A DNA stretch of 64,000 bases, taken from positions 5,791,001 through 5,855,000 of the forward strand of contig NZ_CP031941.1 of NCBI RefSeq assembly GCF_003443655.1. Reading direction: 5' to 3'. The translations under genes and the position numbers were made by a program. A model generated the notes under the pieces. It saw only the letters and a program-made list of their open reading frames with translations, had not been told where the DNA came from and searched no databases. Position 1 is the first letter of the stretch, and every line of letters starts with the position of its first letter. This DNA comes from Nostoc sphaeroides (GTDB lineage Bacteria; Cyanobacteriota; Cyanobacteriia; Cyanobacteriales; Nostocaceae). Shown piece after piece: positions 34,692-42,935 of this stretch.

Positions 34692-36155
34692 TTATATTTG
34701 TTGAGTATCTATCACTTCACCTTTCTTAAACCACACCGCCGTATAGTCAATTCGATGAAGGTTAAATTGCTCCCCTCTCAAACCCTCAAAGTCATGTAAG
34801 GCTTTTCGACAACCATCCCAATGACCATAATCATCCACCTGAATCATCCCATTAGGAGTAACACTGTCATAAAGGGTATTGAAGATATCCATTGTTGATT
34901 CATACCAATCGCCATCGGCATGTAGCAAAGCAATACTACCTATCTCTGATTTATATTGAGGCAATGTTTGAGCAAATAAACCCTTAACAGGTACAACAAT
35001 ATCTTTAACGTTTAACAATTCACAAATCAACTGTATATTTTCTGCAATTGGAGCTTTTAAAGTGCCAACTCCAAACCCCGTATCATTTGCGGCTATCCCG
35101 TTGTGTAGATCAATTTCTATCGGTTCAGGCATTCCTTCAAAAGTATCACAAGCATAAAGTAGACGTGGGCGAAGGCTGTAGTGCTTGATTACGAATGCTA
35201 AAAGCGCAGCTGCTCCCCCTTTACAACTTCCACATTCAACAAAGTTTCCGGGAATATCTTGTAGACAAATTTCCTTTGCCAAAGAGTAGAGTGAAAATAA
35301 ACGTGCTTCACCCAATAAAGTGTAGGGACGGATAGCAGTAATAATTTCCAGAAATTCATTTACTGAATCTGTTGATAATTCACTCACATAATAGTTTGTT
35401 AAATGCTCTGGTAAACTCCAGTTAATATCTGGATCGGGCTGATGTTTCACTGGCTCAATATTTCCGCGCCAAGCAACCCCCATAATTTGCATAGTTTGAT
35501 AGATCATTGTGTTCCACCCATTTTGCTTTAAGTAATCCAAGCCTTGGGCAACATCAGGAGCATTCAAATCATGAAATAAAATTAGAGCATCTGCTTCTGC
35601 AAATTGTTCGCAAATCATTGCATCACTGAGTGGACACGGAGCTTCATGAGAACCATCAATGAAAAACAACGACCACTTACGCTGTAATTTTTCTGCTAAT
35701 TCTTCTACTTTTTGAGGACTATAACCGCTTACTAAATTAACTTTATCAAGGACACCCGCAGATTGCAAAGAATTAGTCACACTCTCATACATATCTTCTT
35801 TTTCTAGCAGGGGGTCAATTACATCTAACTCTACTCCTGCTAAAGCTAAGTGACAAGCAGACCAACCATACCAACAGCCAATTTCTAAAGCTTTTTTACC
35901 TCTAAATTTTAGGGCAGTATTATAAAGAATGTGAGCTTCATCTCGACTGAGAAATCCTACATACGTTTCTCTTTGGTCTACATACCAGTTATGGGGAATT
36001 TCGCGTCTTAAATAAGGCCAATCCGAAACATTAGTATCTTCTGCAATCATGTTGGTAAAACATTTATCTGGCTTGATAATTTCAAAGCCAACTGAAACAT
36101 AATCTCCATCTACTAACAACGATCTTTCAATAAACTCTATCGTTTCTGTATTCAT
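34692..36155 (-). CDS. Fusion of a class I methyltransferase and a TylF/MycF-type methyltransferase
   Basis: About 487 residues with two SAM-dependent domains. The N-terminal domain (to about 235) has ALEIGCWYGWSACHLAL (motif I), DVIDPLLEK and LFFIDGSHEAPCPLSDAM, as in Methyltransf_24-type enzymes. The C-terminal domain has GNFVECGSCKGGAAALL, YACDTFEGMPEP, IALLHADGDWYESTMDIFNTLYDSVTPNGMIQVDDYGHWDGCRKA, the TylF/macrocin O-methyltransferase signature including the metal-binding DDY. The frame is open to 36206, but the ATG at 36155 has AAGGA eight bases upstream and is preferred. It lies next to glycosyltransferase genes and probably methylates sugars on the surface glycan. Confidence 0.86.
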   Translation of the reverse strand: MNTETIEFIERSLLVDGDYVSVGFEIIKPDKCFTNMIAEDTNVSDWPYLRREIPHNWYVDQRETYVGFLSRDEAHILYNTALKFRGKKALEIGCWYGWSACHLALAGVELDVIDPLLEKEDMYESVTNSLQSAGVLDKVNLVSGYSPQKVEELAEKLQRKWSLFFIDGSHEAPCPLSDAMICEQFAEADALILFHDLNAPDVAQGLDYLKQNGWNTMIYQTMQIMGVAWRGNIEPVKHQPDPDINWSLPEHLTNYYVSELSTDSVNEFLEIITAIRPYTLLGEARLFSLYSLAKEICLQDIPGNFVECGSCKGGAAALLAFVIKHYSLRPRLLYACDTFEGMPEPIEIDLHNGIAANDTGFGVGTLKAPIAENIQLICELLNVKDIVVPVKGLFAQTLPQYKSEIGSIALLHADGDWYESTMDIFNTLYDSVTPNGMIQVDDYGHWDGCRKALHDFEGLRGEQFNLHRIDYTAVWFKKGEVIDTQQI

Positions 36156-36227
36156 AATTCCTTTTTCCTGAAATCTCCTAATTTTTGTTCTAAAATGCAG
36201 ATGCATCTGCTGATTGACAGTCTACTA

Positions 36228-37196
36228 CTAATAGTAAAACTTAATAAATTCATCAATTATCTGAATATATGTTTTGATAATCTGACTAAAATCAAAATTT
36301 CCCCTAACATATTCTACAATTTCTTGGCGTAAAAATCTATTTTTATCAATCAAATCAGTAATTGTATCACAAACAATTTTTTGGTTTTCGGCAGTAGCAT
36401 TGGTTAATATATCATCTGGCAAAACTCTAATAAAATCTTTGGAGTGTAAGTTAGCGCTAGCAGATTCCGAAACAACTACAGATAAACCTGCGGCCATCGC
36501 TTCTAGTACTACGAGCGGTGCAACTTCTCCATCACTAATTAAAACTAAACAACTATAATTTGTCAGATGTGAATAAACGTCTTTTAAACTCCATACGCCT
36601 AAATATTTTGTTGTGCTTCCTTCTACAAAATCAGGATCGTCTAAAGGGCCAACAAAATCTATTGCGATTTTTCCATTGATTATTTCTGCCAATAATTTCT
36701 GCTGTTTTCTTGGTTGAATCCAACCTAAACAAATAGCTTTATTATTTCCTTGGTCTTTAAAATCGAATTTTTGAGTATCAATACCGTTTACTTGCGTTGA
36801 TATGTATCCAGAATAGCCTGCTTGCAGAAAAACATCTTTTGTCGGATGAGAAAGAGCAATTATCCCAGGTGCATTTAAGTAATGTTGAAATCCTTGTTTA
36901 AAATCTTCCTCCCATTTGTCTTTTTTAAGAAAATAACCATTATGACAGCTAAAACAATACTTTTGTTTTAGGCTTTGATTAAATTGACTAACAAATTGAT
37001 AAGCGTGTAAATGCACAAAATCATAATTATTCTTATTGATTTTATCTATAACTTCATTAACATTCTTATCGTTAAAAATATCTACTTCATATCCAAGATT
37101 ATCTAAAAAATATTTATACTCTTGCATCAGAGTCAAGATAGAATTGGATAAGGGAGGTGCAGGAATATATCCCCCAGCAACTAAAGCTATTTTCAT
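36228..37196 (-). CDS. GT4-like glycosyltransferase
   Basis: A 322-residue GT-B enzyme, shorter than usual. N-terminal MKIALVAGGYIPAPPLSNSILTLMQEYKYFL is typical of a GT4 acceptor domain; KAICLGWIQPRKQQKLLAEII begins the donor domain, followed by DFVGPLDDPDFVEGS, LGVWSLKDVYSHLTNYSCLVLISDGEVAPLVVLEAMAAGLSVVVSESAS with the ExxxLVVLEA nucleotide-sugar motif. It precedes the double methyltransferase gene by about 70 bp on the same strand and is divergent from the next GT4. Very AT-rich, suggesting transfer. Confidence 0.85.
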   Translation of the reverse strand: MKIALVAGGYIPAPPLSNSILTLMQEYKYFLDNLGYEVDIFNDKNVNEVIDKINKNNYDFVHLHAYQFVSQFNQSLKQKYCFSCHNGYFLKKDKWEEDFKQGFQHYLNAPGIIALSHPTKDVFLQAGYSGYISTQVNGIDTQKFDFKDQGNNKAICLGWIQPRKQQKLLAEIINGKIAIDFVGPLDDPDFVEGSTTKYLGVWSLKDVYSHLTNYSCLVLISDGEVAPLVVLEAMAAGLSVVVSESASANLHSKDFIRVLPDDILTNATAENQKIVCDTITDLIDKNRFLRQEIVEYVRGNFDFSQIIKTYIQIIDEFIKFYY

Positions 37197-37365
37197 ATAA
37201 AAACCTATTTTTTTAGAAATGATTGCTTCACTATAGTATATTTAGTCTCATTGTTTACAACTCAGAATAGGTAAACATCAATTATATAATAGGATATGTT
37301 TATTTGATTTAAGTACGTTATTTAGATAAGAAAATGATGTTTATTAAAATACATTAACGACGAAA

Positions 37366-38433
37366 ATGTACCATAAATTATTATTTATGTCTACCCCAAT
37401 GGGTGCTATAGGTTCAGGATTGGGAGGCGGAGTAGAGTTAACGCTATCTAATATTGCTACAGAGATGCTGCGGCGAGGACATAAATTAGAAATTGTTGCA
37501 CCGCAAGGGTCTATTAGCAATTCCTTACCGATTAAAGAAATTCCCGGAGAACTAATACAGATTCCAGCGCAAAATCAAAGTCGTAGCGATCCAATTGTGC
37601 TGCATAAAAATTCTGTTCTGGCGAATATGTGGGATTATGCTCGCCAAGTGCAAGCAGATTATGATTTGATTGTCAACTTTGCTTATGATTGGCTACCACT
37701 ATATTTAACACCATTTTTTAACTGTGCGATCGCACATCTGATCAGCATGGGTTCTTTGACAGATGCAATGGATCAGATTATTGAACAAGTAGCAATCAAT
37801 TTTCCGAATACTATCGGTGTTCATAGCCAAACACAGGCAGCTACTTTCACCTTTGCAGAACGGTGTATTTGTCTGCTAAACGGTTTGGATTTATCTATTT
37901 ATCAATTTTGCCCAAAACCAACTCAGAGCTTGGCGTGGGTAGGTAGAATAGCTCCTGAAAAAGGTCTAGAAGATGCAGTAGCAGCAGCAGAAATCATTGG
38001 TATTACGCTGAAAATATTTGGGTTTAAACAGGATGTATCTTACTGGGATAAAATTTGCCAAGAATACCCTAATGCTCCCATCGAATATGTAGGATTTTTA
38101 CCAACGGTTGAGCTACAAAAGGAGCTAGGTAAATGCCAAGCACTTTTAGTAACTCCTCGTTGGATAGAAGCATTTGGAAATGTAGCAATAGAGGCGCTTG
38201 CTTGTGGTGTGCCTTTGATTAGTTATCGTCGGGGTGGTTTAATAGAAATTGTCCAGGAAGGCAAAACTGGTTTTTTGGTGGAGCCTGATAATGTTGAAGG
38301 TTTAGTAGAAGCGATTAAGCATTTGGATGAAATTGACCGCCAAGCTTGTCGTCACCAAGCAGAAACTTTATACTCTTTAGAAGCTATGGGCGATCGCACC
38401 GAAGAGTGGTTTCAAAAAATTCTGAGAAACTGA
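37366..38433 (+). CDS. GT4-family glycosyltransferase
   Basis: A 355-residue GT-B enzyme: the glycine-rich acceptor loop MGAIGSGLGGGVELTLSNIA at the N-terminus, AWVGRIAPEKGLEDAVAAA at the donor-domain start, then IEYVGFLPTVELQKELGKCQALLVTPRWIEAFGNVAIEALACGVPLISYRRGGLIEIV with the E-x7-E site (EAFGNVAIEA). It is divergent from the GT4 gene at 36228 with 169 bp between starts, and is followed after 53 bp by a methyltransferase gene, so these form a second small glycan-modification group. Confidence 0.88.
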   Translation: MYHKLLFMSTPMGAIGSGLGGGVELTLSNIATEMLRRGHKLEIVAPQGSISNSLPIKEIPGELIQIPAQNQSRSDPIVLHKNSVLANMWDYARQVQADYDLIVNFAYDWLPLYLTPFFNCAIAHLISMGSLTDAMDQIIEQVAINFPNTIGVHSQTQAATFTFAERCICLLNGLDLSIYQFCPKPTQSLAWVGRIAPEKGLEDAVAAAEIIGITLKIFGFKQDVSYWDKICQEYPNAPIEYVGFLPTVELQKELGKCQALLVTPRWIEAFGNVAIEALACGVPLISYRRGGLIEIVQEGKTGFLVEPDNVEGLVEAIKHLDEIDRQACRHQAETLYSLEAMGDRTEEWFQKILRN

Positions 38434-38486
38434 TATAGTACTAATCTTGTTCAAGTTAGATATTACCGCTATAACAGGAGCTACCA

Positions 38487-39197
38487 ATGCAGCCATCAAA
38501 CGTTGAAATTAATCAAGAATTCTGGAATAATTACGCCAAAAAATGGGATAAATCTCAAGTTGTTCTAGGTAATCAAAAGATTACAGATGATGAAAGAGAT
38601 AATTACATCAATTATTTAGGTGATGAATGGGCCACTGTAGAAGATGCAGTCGATATTGTGAATGAATATATTACACCATTTATTGATCAAGACAGCACAG
38701 TGGCAGAAATAGGTGTTGGTGGTGGTAGGATTGCCGCAAAAGTAGTTGAAAAGGTAAAAAAATTATACTGTTTCGACGTAGCAGAAGAGATGCTAAAAAA
38801 CGCTGAAGCAGCGCTTAGTAAAGATCCTCAGATAGAGTTTCATTTAATAAAAAATTGTCAATTTGAACCTGAGTTTAGCGACAAATTTGATTTTGTCTAT
38901 TCCTTCGATGTATTTGTACATTTAGATTTACTAACAATTTGGAAATACTTAAACAGTATTTATAAAACTCTCAAGTCAGGCGGAAGAGCTTTTATTCATA
39001 CCACTAATATAACTACACCGAATGGTTGGGCAAGGTTTGCTGCATATAATAATGATGAAGTATTGTATCAGCCCACTTCACCAGATGCAATTAAGTTGTT
39101 AATAGAAAAATCGCAATTTAAAGTGATTAAAGAGTCCAGTCCAGATGGAAAAAACTTTTATTCGGATCGGGATTATTTAGTCGTAATACAGAAGTAA
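38487..39197 (+). CDS. Class I SAM-dependent methyltransferase
   Basis: A 236-residue enzyme: EFWNNYAKKWDKSQ at the N-terminus, motif I VAEIGVGGGRIAAKV, post-I LYCFDVAEEMLKNAE, DFVYSFDVFVHLD (motif II/III) and LKSGGRAFIHTTN. These are typical of small-molecule O- or C-methyltransferases. AGGAGCTACC precedes the ATG. It follows the GT4 gene closely and is likely to methylate a sugar or lipid of the same surface product; target unproven. Confidence 0.88.
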   Translation: MQPSNVEINQEFWNNYAKKWDKSQVVLGNQKITDDERDNYINYLGDEWATVEDAVDIVNEYITPFIDQDSTVAEIGVGGGRIAAKVVEKVKKLYCFDVAEEMLKNAEAALSKDPQIEFHLIKNCQFEPEFSDKFDFVYSFDVFVHLDLLTIWKYLNSIYKTLKSGGRAFIHTTNITTPNGWARFAAYNNDEVLYQPTSPDAIKLLIEKSQFKVIKESSPDGKNFYSDRDYLVVIQK

Positions 39198-39243
39198 ATT
39201 AATCTTTGAGACTAATCTAGATGATGGAATATTTGCGAAAATC

Positions 39244-40158
39244 TTATGGCGCGTAGCTTGCCAAACTAGGTATCGCTAATATTCCCGCATCCCCATCTAA
39301 AATTACTTCTATACCCACTGGTAACGCTGCATTCGGGCTATCATGACCAAAAGGTAAATCAGAGACAATCGGAATTCCCAAATCACCCAAGCGATCGCGC
39401 AATACTTCTTCTACACTAAAACTAGGCACAGTTGGCGGCGCTTCACAGCGAGTAAAACCGCCCAAAGCAATACCGCAGACTTGAGACAAAGCACCACTCA
39501 AACGCCACTGTGTCAGCATTCTATCGATGCGATAAGGTGCTTCTGTAATATCTTCCAACGCCAGAATTACACCATCCAGATGTGGCAGAATTGGTGTACC
39601 CAAAAGGTGAGTAGCCACTGTGAGATTACCTGGTAGCAAAGTGCCATTAACTACACCGCCACCCCAACCGCAACCTTTGATAGGGGCGAGAGGACGACCT
39701 TCTACCGAGTCGAATAATCGCTCAATTGACCAATCCGGCTCATCTGCCAAAGTTGTCATTACAGGGCCGTGAACCCCGGAAATTCCTGCTGTATAAAGGC
39801 TCCATAATAAAGCTGTGATATCAGAAAAGCCTATAAGCCACTTTGGAAGCCCTGAGTTTGACCAATTCCAATCTTCTAAAATGCGAGTGCTGCCAAAACC
39901 GCCTCTGGTACAGAGAATACCACGACAATCAGGATCTTGCCATGCTGCCGCTAGTTGGTGACGGCGGGTTTCGTCTTTACTAGCTAGATAACCCCATTTG
40001 TCATCTACCTGAGGAGTGATTTGTACTCGATAACCGCGCGATCGCCAAATTTCTATACCCCGTTCAAATGCCTCAAATTCTCGCAAAGCACCACTAGGGG
40101 CAATTACTCTCAGTAAGTCTCCAGGTTTTAAGGGCGGTGGTAAGATTTTGGCTGGCAT
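39244..40158 (-). CDS. LD-carboxypeptidase (peptidase family S66)
   Basis: A 304-residue enzyme that trims the terminal D-alanine from muropeptide tetrapeptides during cell-wall recycling. Motifs: GDLLRVIAPSGAL at the N-terminus, ILCTRGGFGSTRIL, WLIGFSDITALLW with the probable catalytic Ser, ILALEDITEAPYRIDRML with the Glu, and LPFGHDSPNAALPVG with the His. The open frame extends upstream to 40236, but that part is read through the 19-bp repeat array (MRFIASLAIHRVS...) and is artefactual; the ATG at 40158 gives MPAKILPPPLKPGD, the expected start. Confidence 0.93.
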   Translation of the reverse strand: MPAKILPPPLKPGDLLRVIAPSGALREFEAFERGIEIWRSRGYRVQITPQVDDKWGYLASKDETRRHQLAAAWQDPDCRGILCTRGGFGSTRILEDWNWSNSGLPKWLIGFSDITALLWSLYTAGISGVHGPVMTTLADEPDWSIERLFDSVEGRPLAPIKGCGWGGGVVNGTLLPGNLTVATHLLGTPILPHLDGVILALEDITEAPYRIDRMLTQWRLSGALSQVCGIALGGFTRCEAPPTVPSFSVEEVLRDRLGDLGIPIVSDLPFGHDSPNAALPVGIEVILDGDAGILAIPSLASYAP

Positions 40159-40179
40159 GAAAAAAGTTAGGGGTGAGGA

Positions 40180-40278
40180 GAGACGCGATGAATCGCAAGA
40201 GACGCGATGAATCGCAAGAGACGCGATGAATCGCAAGAGACGCGATGAATCGCAAGAGACGCGATGAATCGCGTCTGT
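40180..40278. repeat. 19-bp tandem repeat array (five copies)
   Basis: GAGACGCGATGAATCGCAA is repeated five times from 40180; the last copy ends in the palindromic GCGTCT form. Each unit is a half of the GAGACGCGAT...ATCGCGTCTC palindrome found elsewhere in the window. It is in the leader region of the LD-carboxypeptidase gene and creates a false N-terminal extension in translation. Confidence 0.85.
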
Positions 40279-40300
40279 ACAAGGGGTTAAGAATAAAGAC

Positions 40301-40409
40301 TATAGCGGTTCCCATTCAGATGCGGTACAGCATTATATCGCAAGGTGTAGGGGCACGGCACTGCCGTGCCCTTACGGGTATACCTCACGGAAACGAAAAC
40401 CGCTATATA
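40301..40409. mobile_element. MITE-like element, family H, copy 3
   Basis: A 109-bp segment bounded by TATAGCGGTTCCC and GAAAACCGCTATATA. The interior (CAGATGCGGTACAGCATTAT...AAGGTGTAGGGGCACGGC) is nearly the same as at 21048-21140 and has a central palindrome GGCACGGCA / TGCCGTGCC. Confidence 0.7.
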
Positions 40410-40474
40410 GCCTTAGAACTCCGATCAAATTTTATTGAATCATTTTTGAAAGCGATCGCCACAGTGGTTTTATT

Positions 40475-41017
40475 TTAGGTTCGCTTTGTATCTAATTGTG
40501 GATTTTCTTTAGTTGGATTTTGCGGCAAGAGATAAATACCCCCAGAGATTAAAGTTAGGGCCACAGAAACCCAAAAGGCAATCACAGACGGAGTTTGCCA
40601 CGCTTCACCCAGAGGCGCAATCAAAAGTGCGATCGCAACTATTTGACTAACAGTTTTGAGTTTACCCCAAATATTCGCCCCCGTAATCGTCGTTTGATTC
40701 ACCCGCCAACCAGCGATCGCTAATTCCCGCGCTAAAATCAAAAACACTCCCCAAGCTGGCACTTTTCCTAGTTCAATAAAAACCAGCAACGCCGCAAGTA
40801 CCAGAAGTTTATCCACCAAGGGATCAAGAAACTTACCCAATTCACTAATTTGGTTGAGTTTCCGCGCCAAATAGCCGTCTAGCCAATCAGTCAATGCAGC
40901 AACGAGAAAGATCGCCAAACATATCCACTGAGCTTGAGGTGTGGGATTATATAAGCCGTAAAGCAGAAATGGTATCCCCAATAGGCGAGAGAAGGTAATC
41001 CAGTTGGGTATGGTCAT
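40475..41017 (-). CDS. pgsA: CDP-diacylglycerol-glycerol-3-phosphate 3-phosphatidyltransferase
   Basis: About 180 residues; makes phosphatidylglycerol phosphate, the precursor of phosphatidylglycerol, an essential thylakoid lipid. MTIPNWITFSRLLGIPFLLY starts the protein, and DWLDGYLARKLNQISELGKFLDPLVDK is the CDP-alcohol phosphotransferase motif (DG-x2-AR-x8-G-x3-D-x3-D) with all key residues. Three or four further membrane helices follow. The frame is open to 41083, but the first 22 residues there (NYVSEAGRSPLR) come from a dispersed repeat (GGGCTTCGCCCCGCTTCGC), so the ATG at 41017 is preferred. Confidence 0.94.
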   Translation of the reverse strand: MTIPNWITFSRLLGIPFLLYGLYNPTPQAQWICLAIFLVAALTDWLDGYLARKLNQISELGKFLDPLVDKLLVLAALLVFIELGKVPAWGVFLILARELAIAGWRVNQTTITGANIWGKLKTVSQIVAIALLIAPLGEAWQTPSVIAFWVSVALTLISGGIYLLPQNPTKENPQLDTKRT

Positions 41018-41209
41018 AATAATTCGTAATGGGCTTCGCCCCGCTTCGCTAACGTAATTCGTAATTCGTAATTCATAAATCAAACTTCAAAATTAACGAG
41101 TGTAAAGCAACAAGCAGTCAAGCAAATATGCAAAATCTATGCAGATTAGTGTATCTGGGTGTAGCTGCATGGGAAAATCTGTTTTCTGTAGCTCTCTTAA
41201 AAGAATACT

Positions 41210-42646
41210 ATGACTGAACACACAGACTCTCAATTCCGCATCGAACGCGATTCGATGGGCGATCGCCAAATTGCTGGTAGCTTTTATTACGGCATTCAAA
41301 CGCTTCGGGCTATCGAAAACTTCCCCATTAGCGGCATAAAGCCTTTAGCTACTTACGTAGATGCTGGATTAATTATTAAAAAAGCTACAGCAATTGTCAA
41401 TGGGGAACTAAATTGCATTCCCCAAGATATTAGTCAGGCGATTGTGCAAGCAACTGATGAAATCCTGGCTGGAAAGTTCCGGGATCAATTTGTCGTCGAT
41501 GTTTATCAGGCGGGTGCTGGAACATCCCACCACATGAATATCAACGAAGTTTTGGCAAATCGCGCCTTAGAAATTCTTGGTGAAGAAAAGGGCAATTATA
41601 AACGTGTTAGTCCTAACGATCACGTTAATTATGGGCAGTCTACCAATGATGTGATTCCTACCGCAATTCGGATTGGTGGATTATTGGCATTATCCAAGAC
41701 ATTACACCCAGCTTTAGAGAAGGCGATCGCATCCTTAGAAAACAAAGCTGTAGAATTTCAAGATATCGTCAAATCTGGTAGAACGCACTTACAAGACGCT
41801 GTACCCGTGCGCTTGGGTGAGAATTTTCGGGCTTGGGCGCAAATCTTCACAGAACATCAAAACCGGATTTATACCGCCTCTGGTGATTTGATGGTGCTGG
41901 GTTTGGGAGGTAGTGCAGCCGGAACGGGTTTAAATACTCATCCTTTGTATCGCGCCCGTGTGGTAGAAGTTCTTTCAGAATTGATTGATACTCCTTTAGA
42001 ACCTGCGCCCCATCTGATGGCAGCCATGCAAAGTATGGCCCCATTTGTAAATGTTTCTGGTGCTTTACGCAACTTAGCGCAGGATTTAGTCAAAATATCT
42101 CATGATTTGCGGCTGATGGATTCGGGGCCAAAAACTGGTTTGAAAGAAATTCAACTTCCCCCAGTGCAACCCGGTTCCTCGATTATGCCAGGGAAATATA
42201 ACCCCGTGATGGCAGAGATGACATCAATGGTGTGTTTTCAGGTGATGGGTTACGATAGTGCGATCGCATTAGCCGCACAAGCCGGACAATTAGAATTAAA
42301 TGTGATGATGCCGTTGATTGCTTATAACTTGATTCACAGTATCGAAATTCTCGGCAATACCATCGCTGTCCTTACAGAACGTTGCATTGAAGGAATCACA
42401 GCAAACCAGGAACGTTGTTTAGCTTATGCCGAAGGTAGTTTAGCTTTAGTAACCGCACTAAATACCCACATCGGTTATTTAAATGCCGCAGCTGTCGCCA
42501 GAGAATCTTTAGAAACTGGTAAATCTTTACGGCAGATTGTTTTAGAACGCGGATTGATGAATGAGGCAGAATTAGCCACAGTGTTAAATCTAGAACAGAT
42601 GAGTGCTATCTTACCTCTGAGTCGAGAATCAAAGCAGATTGATTAG
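41210..42646 (+). CDS. aspA: Aspartate ammonia-lyase-like enzyme (fumarase/aspartase superfamily)
   Basis: A 478-residue enzyme of the aspartase/fumarase superfamily. RIERDSMGDRQIAGSFYYGIQTLRAIENFPISG at the N-terminus favours aspartase over fumarase; DHVNYGQSTNDVIPTAIRI, SGRTHLQDAVPVRLGENF (with catalytic-region His) and the signature GSSIMPGKYNPVMAEM (mobile loop with catalytic Ser) are present. Two deviations are notable: GTSHHMN replaces GTxxNMN, and the loop reads GKYNP rather than GKVNP. Aspartase converts L-aspartate to fumarate and ammonia; the exact substrate here is less sure than the family. Confidence 0.85.
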   Translation: MTEHTDSQFRIERDSMGDRQIAGSFYYGIQTLRAIENFPISGIKPLATYVDAGLIIKKATAIVNGELNCIPQDISQAIVQATDEILAGKFRDQFVVDVYQAGAGTSHHMNINEVLANRALEILGEEKGNYKRVSPNDHVNYGQSTNDVIPTAIRIGGLLALSKTLHPALEKAIASLENKAVEFQDIVKSGRTHLQDAVPVRLGENFRAWAQIFTEHQNRIYTASGDLMVLGLGGSAAGTGLNTHPLYRARVVEVLSELIDTPLEPAPHLMAAMQSMAPFVNVSGALRNLAQDLVKISHDLRLMDSGPKTGLKEIQLPPVQPGSSIMPGKYNPVMAEMTSMVCFQVMGYDSAIALAAQAGQLELNVMMPLIAYNLIHSIEILGNTIAVLTERCIEGITANQERCLAYAEGSLALVTALNTHIGYLNAAAVARESLETGKSLRQIVLERGLMNEAELATVLNLEQMSAILPLSRESKQID

Positions 42647-42784
42647 TGTCAATTTTTTTAACAAACCACAGAGGCGCAGAGTACACAGAGAGAAAAATAA
42701 GTAACTGAGCAAAAAATCTCTCATGACTCTGCGTTCTCTGCGCCTTGGCGGTTCGTTAAAAAAATTACTTTGGTAACAGAGTTT

Positions 42785-42910
42785 TAGCCTTAACTGAACC
42801 GTATTGGAATATACCCAGGTTGACGAGTTTCGACTTCTCTGCGAGACGCTACGCGAACGCTCAACTCTCGATCTGTTAGGTTGGTTGAGCGAAGTCGAAA
42901 CCAACTGCGG
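42785..42910. repeat. Repeat-derived sequence downstream of the P-type ATPase gene
   Basis: It contains a solitary family C-type end (CCTTAACTGAACCGTATTGG) and an imperfect inverted pair GTTTCGACTTC ... TTGAGCGAAGTCGAAACCAAC with GCGAGACGCTACGCGAACGC inside, a dispersed repeat type. It separates the convergent lyase and ATPase genes. Confidence 0.5.
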
Positions 42911-42935
42911 CGGTAGATTTATTAACGGAAATTGC

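Noticed and set aside
39244-40236. N-terminal extension of the LD-carboxypeptidase frame to 40236
   Set aside because: The extra 26 residues are translation of the 19-bp repeat array; the ATG at 40158 gives the expected start.
40475-41083. N-terminal extension of PgsA to 41083
   Set aside because: The extra residues come from a dispersed repeat; MTIPNWITFSRLL at 41017 is the family start.
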